Below are positions 24,629-26,147 of a stretch of DNA of 26,147 nt, in pieces; position 1 is the stretch's first letter; every line of letters starts with the position of its first letter. Source of the DNA: Rhodoluna sp. (GTDB taxonomy: Bacteria > Actinomycetota > Actinomycetes > Actinomycetales > Microbacteriaceae); NCBI GenBank assembly GCA_017984715.1, contig JAGNYY010000003.1, positions 1-26,147 on the forward strand, given 5' to 3'. Position numbers and translations under genes: made by a program. The notes beneath the pieces were generated by a model. It did no database searches and had not been told where the DNA came from. It worked only from the letters and a program-made list of their open reading frames with translations.

Positions 24629-25960
24629 CAGAAACTCGTCAAAGATTTTTTCTTTGAGGTCACCCACGGCAACAATCGAACGCTCGCGCCCAGCGATGTC
24701 TGCCGCCAAACTTTGGATGTCGGCCAGAGTGACCGCCTTGAACAGAGCCAAGGAGTCATCCAGGTCGACGAACTCTCCGGTGACTACTTCACTGCTCACC
24801 AATCGACTCATGCGCGCCTGAGTGCTCTCAAATTTCAGAGCAAGAGAACCCGAAATGTTGCCCATGGCTAGGTCAAACTCGGCTTGCGTGATGCCTTCGT
24901 TAGCAACCTTGTCGAGTTCTTCGATCATCAAACGTGTAACTTCCTGAGTTTTCTGAGGCGAACAACCGGCATACAAGCCGAAGAATGCGCCATCTGAATA
25001 ACCCTGGTTGAACGAATAGACCGAATAGGCCAGGCCGCGCTTTTCGCGAATCTCCTGAAATAGTCTCGAGCTCATGCCACCGCCGAGAACCGTGTTCAAG
25101 ATTCCCATTGCAAAACGACGAGGGTCATTGGCAATCAAACCCTGAACACCAACAAGCACGTTTGCCTGCTGAGTCGGGCGTTTGATGACCTTCAGGGCAG
25201 TGCCGCGCTTAATCTCGGCCTGAGCCAAGACGCGACGGGCAACGGGTGCTGCATTGACCGAGAGATCCCAGCCAGCCTCGGCAAGCGCGGTCTCTACCTG
25301 CTGAATTAAGGCGTCGTGGTTCACACCACCGGCGGCAGCGACCACCAAGTCTTGCGGGCGATAGTTGTTCTTGTAGTATTCCCAAACTGCATCGCGCGTA
25401 ACTGCCTTGATGGTCTCCGGGGTGCCGCCGATTGGGCGCCCGAGTGCGTGCTCGCCTAGCACTGCCTCGCAGAATGCTTCGTGGGCGACGTCCTCAGGAT
25501 CGTCTTCATTCATCGCCAACTCTTCAAGGATGACGGTGCGCTCGTTTTCAAACTCGACCGGGTCGATGAGCGAAGAAGTGAGCATGTCGGCGATAACGTC
25601 AACCGCAACCGGCAGAGCTATGTCTTGAACACGGGCGTAGTAACCGGTGTGTTCCTTGCCAGTTGAGGCGTTCGATGAGCCGCCAATCTTGTCGAACTCG
25701 ATGGCAATGTCTAGCGCGGTGCGCTTCTTGGTGCCCTTAAACAGCAGGTGCTCAAGGAAGTGGGTTGAGCCGTGGTGGCCATTGGTTTCATCGCGGGAAC
25801 CAACCGCGACCGAGAATGAAACCGAAGCGCTCTGAGCACTCGGCATGGTCTCGGTTAAAACGCGAACACCGCTCGGGAGGACAGTTCGACGAATCGAACT
25901 GCCTCCCGAAGCGGTGAACGAGAGTTCGCTCTGGTCAAGTGGAAATTGGTAATCACTCAC
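24626..25960 (-). CDS. M16 family zinc peptidase
   Basis: A 444-residue pitrilysin/processing-peptidase relative. The inverted zinc motif HFLEH is at 67-71 with the third ligand Glu147 (ILEELAMNED), 76 residues on as the family requires. The C-terminal half carries the inactive M16 domain with the R-Y/F pair region (GLAYSVYSFNQGYSDG). Actinobacteria have this gene, called pepR in mycobacteria, just after pnp; substrate unknown. GTG start at 25960 without a clear ribosome site, 29 bases after pnp. A large hairpin lies in codons 15 to 32 (25867-25916). Confidence 0.92.
   Translation of the reverse strand: MSDYQFPLDQSELSFTASGGSSIRRTVLPSGVRVLTETMPSAQSASVSFSVAVGSRDETNGHHGSTHFLEHLLFKGTKKRTALDIAIEFDKIGGSSNASTGKEHTGYYARVQDIALPVAVDVIADMLTSSLIDPVEFENERTVILEELAMNEDDPEDVAHEAFCEAVLGEHALGRPIGGTPETIKAVTRDAVWEYYKNNYRPQDLVVAAAGGVNHDALIQQVETALAEAGWDLSVNAAPVARRVLAQAEIKRGTALKVIKRPTQQANVLVGVQGLIANDPRRFAMGILNTVLGGGMSSRLFQEIREKRGLAYSVYSFNQGYSDGAFFGLYAGCSPQKTQEVTRLMIEELDKVANEGITQAEFDLAMGNISGSLALKFESTQARMSRLVSSEVVTGEFVDLDDSLALFKAVTLADIQSLAADIAGRERSIVAVGDLKEKIFDEFL
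25867..25916 (-). repeat. 50-base near-perfect hairpin inside the M16 gene
   Basis: Reading outward from a four-base loop (25890-25893), CAGTTCGA (25882-25889) pairs with TCGAACTG (25894-25901); then one unpaired A (25881); then CGGGAGG (25874-25880) pairs with CCTCCCG (25902-25908); then one unpaired A (25909); then CACCGCT (25867-25873) pairs with AGCGGTG (25910-25916). Twenty-two pairs with two one-base bulges. In the mRNA (minus strand) the loop reads UUCG. It lies 45-94 bases into the coding sequence. Confidence 0.9.
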
Positions 25961-25989
25961 AGTAAAACCAGAACTTTCTATTGCGTTAT

Positions 25990-26147
25990 TTACTCTTCGT
26001 CAGAGTCTGAGGCTGCGGCTGCACCCTCTTCACCCTCAACAACTGGAGCAAGCGATAGCTTGCCACGGTCATCGATCTTGGTGATTTCGACCTGAAGCTT
26101 CTGGCCAACCTCAAGAACGTCTTCAACGTTCTCAACGCGCTTGCCAC
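25990..26147 (-). CDS. pnp: Polynucleotide phosphorylase, C-terminal end (partial)
   Basis: The last 51 residues of a protein that runs off the right edge. The sequence [20 protein letters not shown], then [15 protein letters not shown], is the end of an S1 RNA-binding domain as in PNPase (GpsI in actinobacteria), followed by an acidic tail ending DSDEE and TAA at 25990-25992. Gene order pnp then M16 peptidase supports this. Other S1 proteins are possible but less likely. The main catalytic part is not in the window. Confidence 0.85.
   Translation of the reverse strand, partial: GKRVENVEDVLEVGQKLQVEITKIDDRGKLSLAPVVEGEEGAAAASDSDEE

Overview
The window reads as a gene-dense stretch of core chromosome from an actinobacterium. 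The best fit is a small-genome, moderate-GC member of the Microbacteriaceae such as the freshwater Luna-type lineages; this is inferred from gene content, gene order and a base composition lower than in most high-GC actinobacteria. Evidence for Actinobacteria is the bifunctional HisA/TrpF enzyme PriA, DUF3046 beside recA, a ClgR-type regulator beside cinA and pgsA, LexA boxes of the CGAAC-N4-GTTCG type, and the familiar actinobacterial gene order dapB / thyX / dapA / rnj / ftsK / pgsA / cinA / clgR / DUF3046 / recA / recX / miaB / miaA / dapF / hflX / lexA / LysM. I see no rRNA, tRNA, CRISPR array, phage, transposon or integron.

Layout. (1) 1-543: a gene-poor start with two small hairpins and a possible leader peptide, then a DUF1844 gene on the plus strand. 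(2) 550-4500: a histidine cluster read leftward, hisC-hisB-hisH-priA, followed by an SseB-like gene. (3) 4554-5784: a divergent SOS pair, a small LysM membrane protein and lexA, separated by a 226-base regulatory region with a perfect LexA box. (4) 5791-11314: hflX, a plus-strand RsmC-like methyltransferase, dapF, miaA and miaB. (5) 11343-14957: recX, recA, DUF3046, clgR, cinA and pgsA. (6) 14957-20456: ftsK, RNase J and dapA. (7) 20494-21693: a short SulP anion transporter on the plus strand. (8) 21699-26147: thyX, a DUF4395 and thioredoxin pair, a TPR membrane protein, dapB, an M16 peptidase and the 3' end of pnp.

Working together. dapA, dapB and dapF supply diaminopimelate for peptidoglycan and lysine. 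lexA, recA, recX and the LysM protein are the core of an SOS response, with LexA boxes ahead of recA and between lexA and the LysM gene. miaA and miaB make successive changes to the same tRNA base, A37. RNase J and PNPase are RNA decay enzymes.

The most notable structural signals are: a TANNNT hexamer exactly six bases before eight start codons, which points to widespread leaderless transcription; a 50-base near-perfect hairpin with a UUCG loop inside the start of the M16 peptidase gene; a repeated ATAAC-N6-GTTA element ahead of clgR; and a possible leaderless 26-codon leader peptide at the left edge. I found no obvious new multi-gene system. The content is mostly housekeeping.
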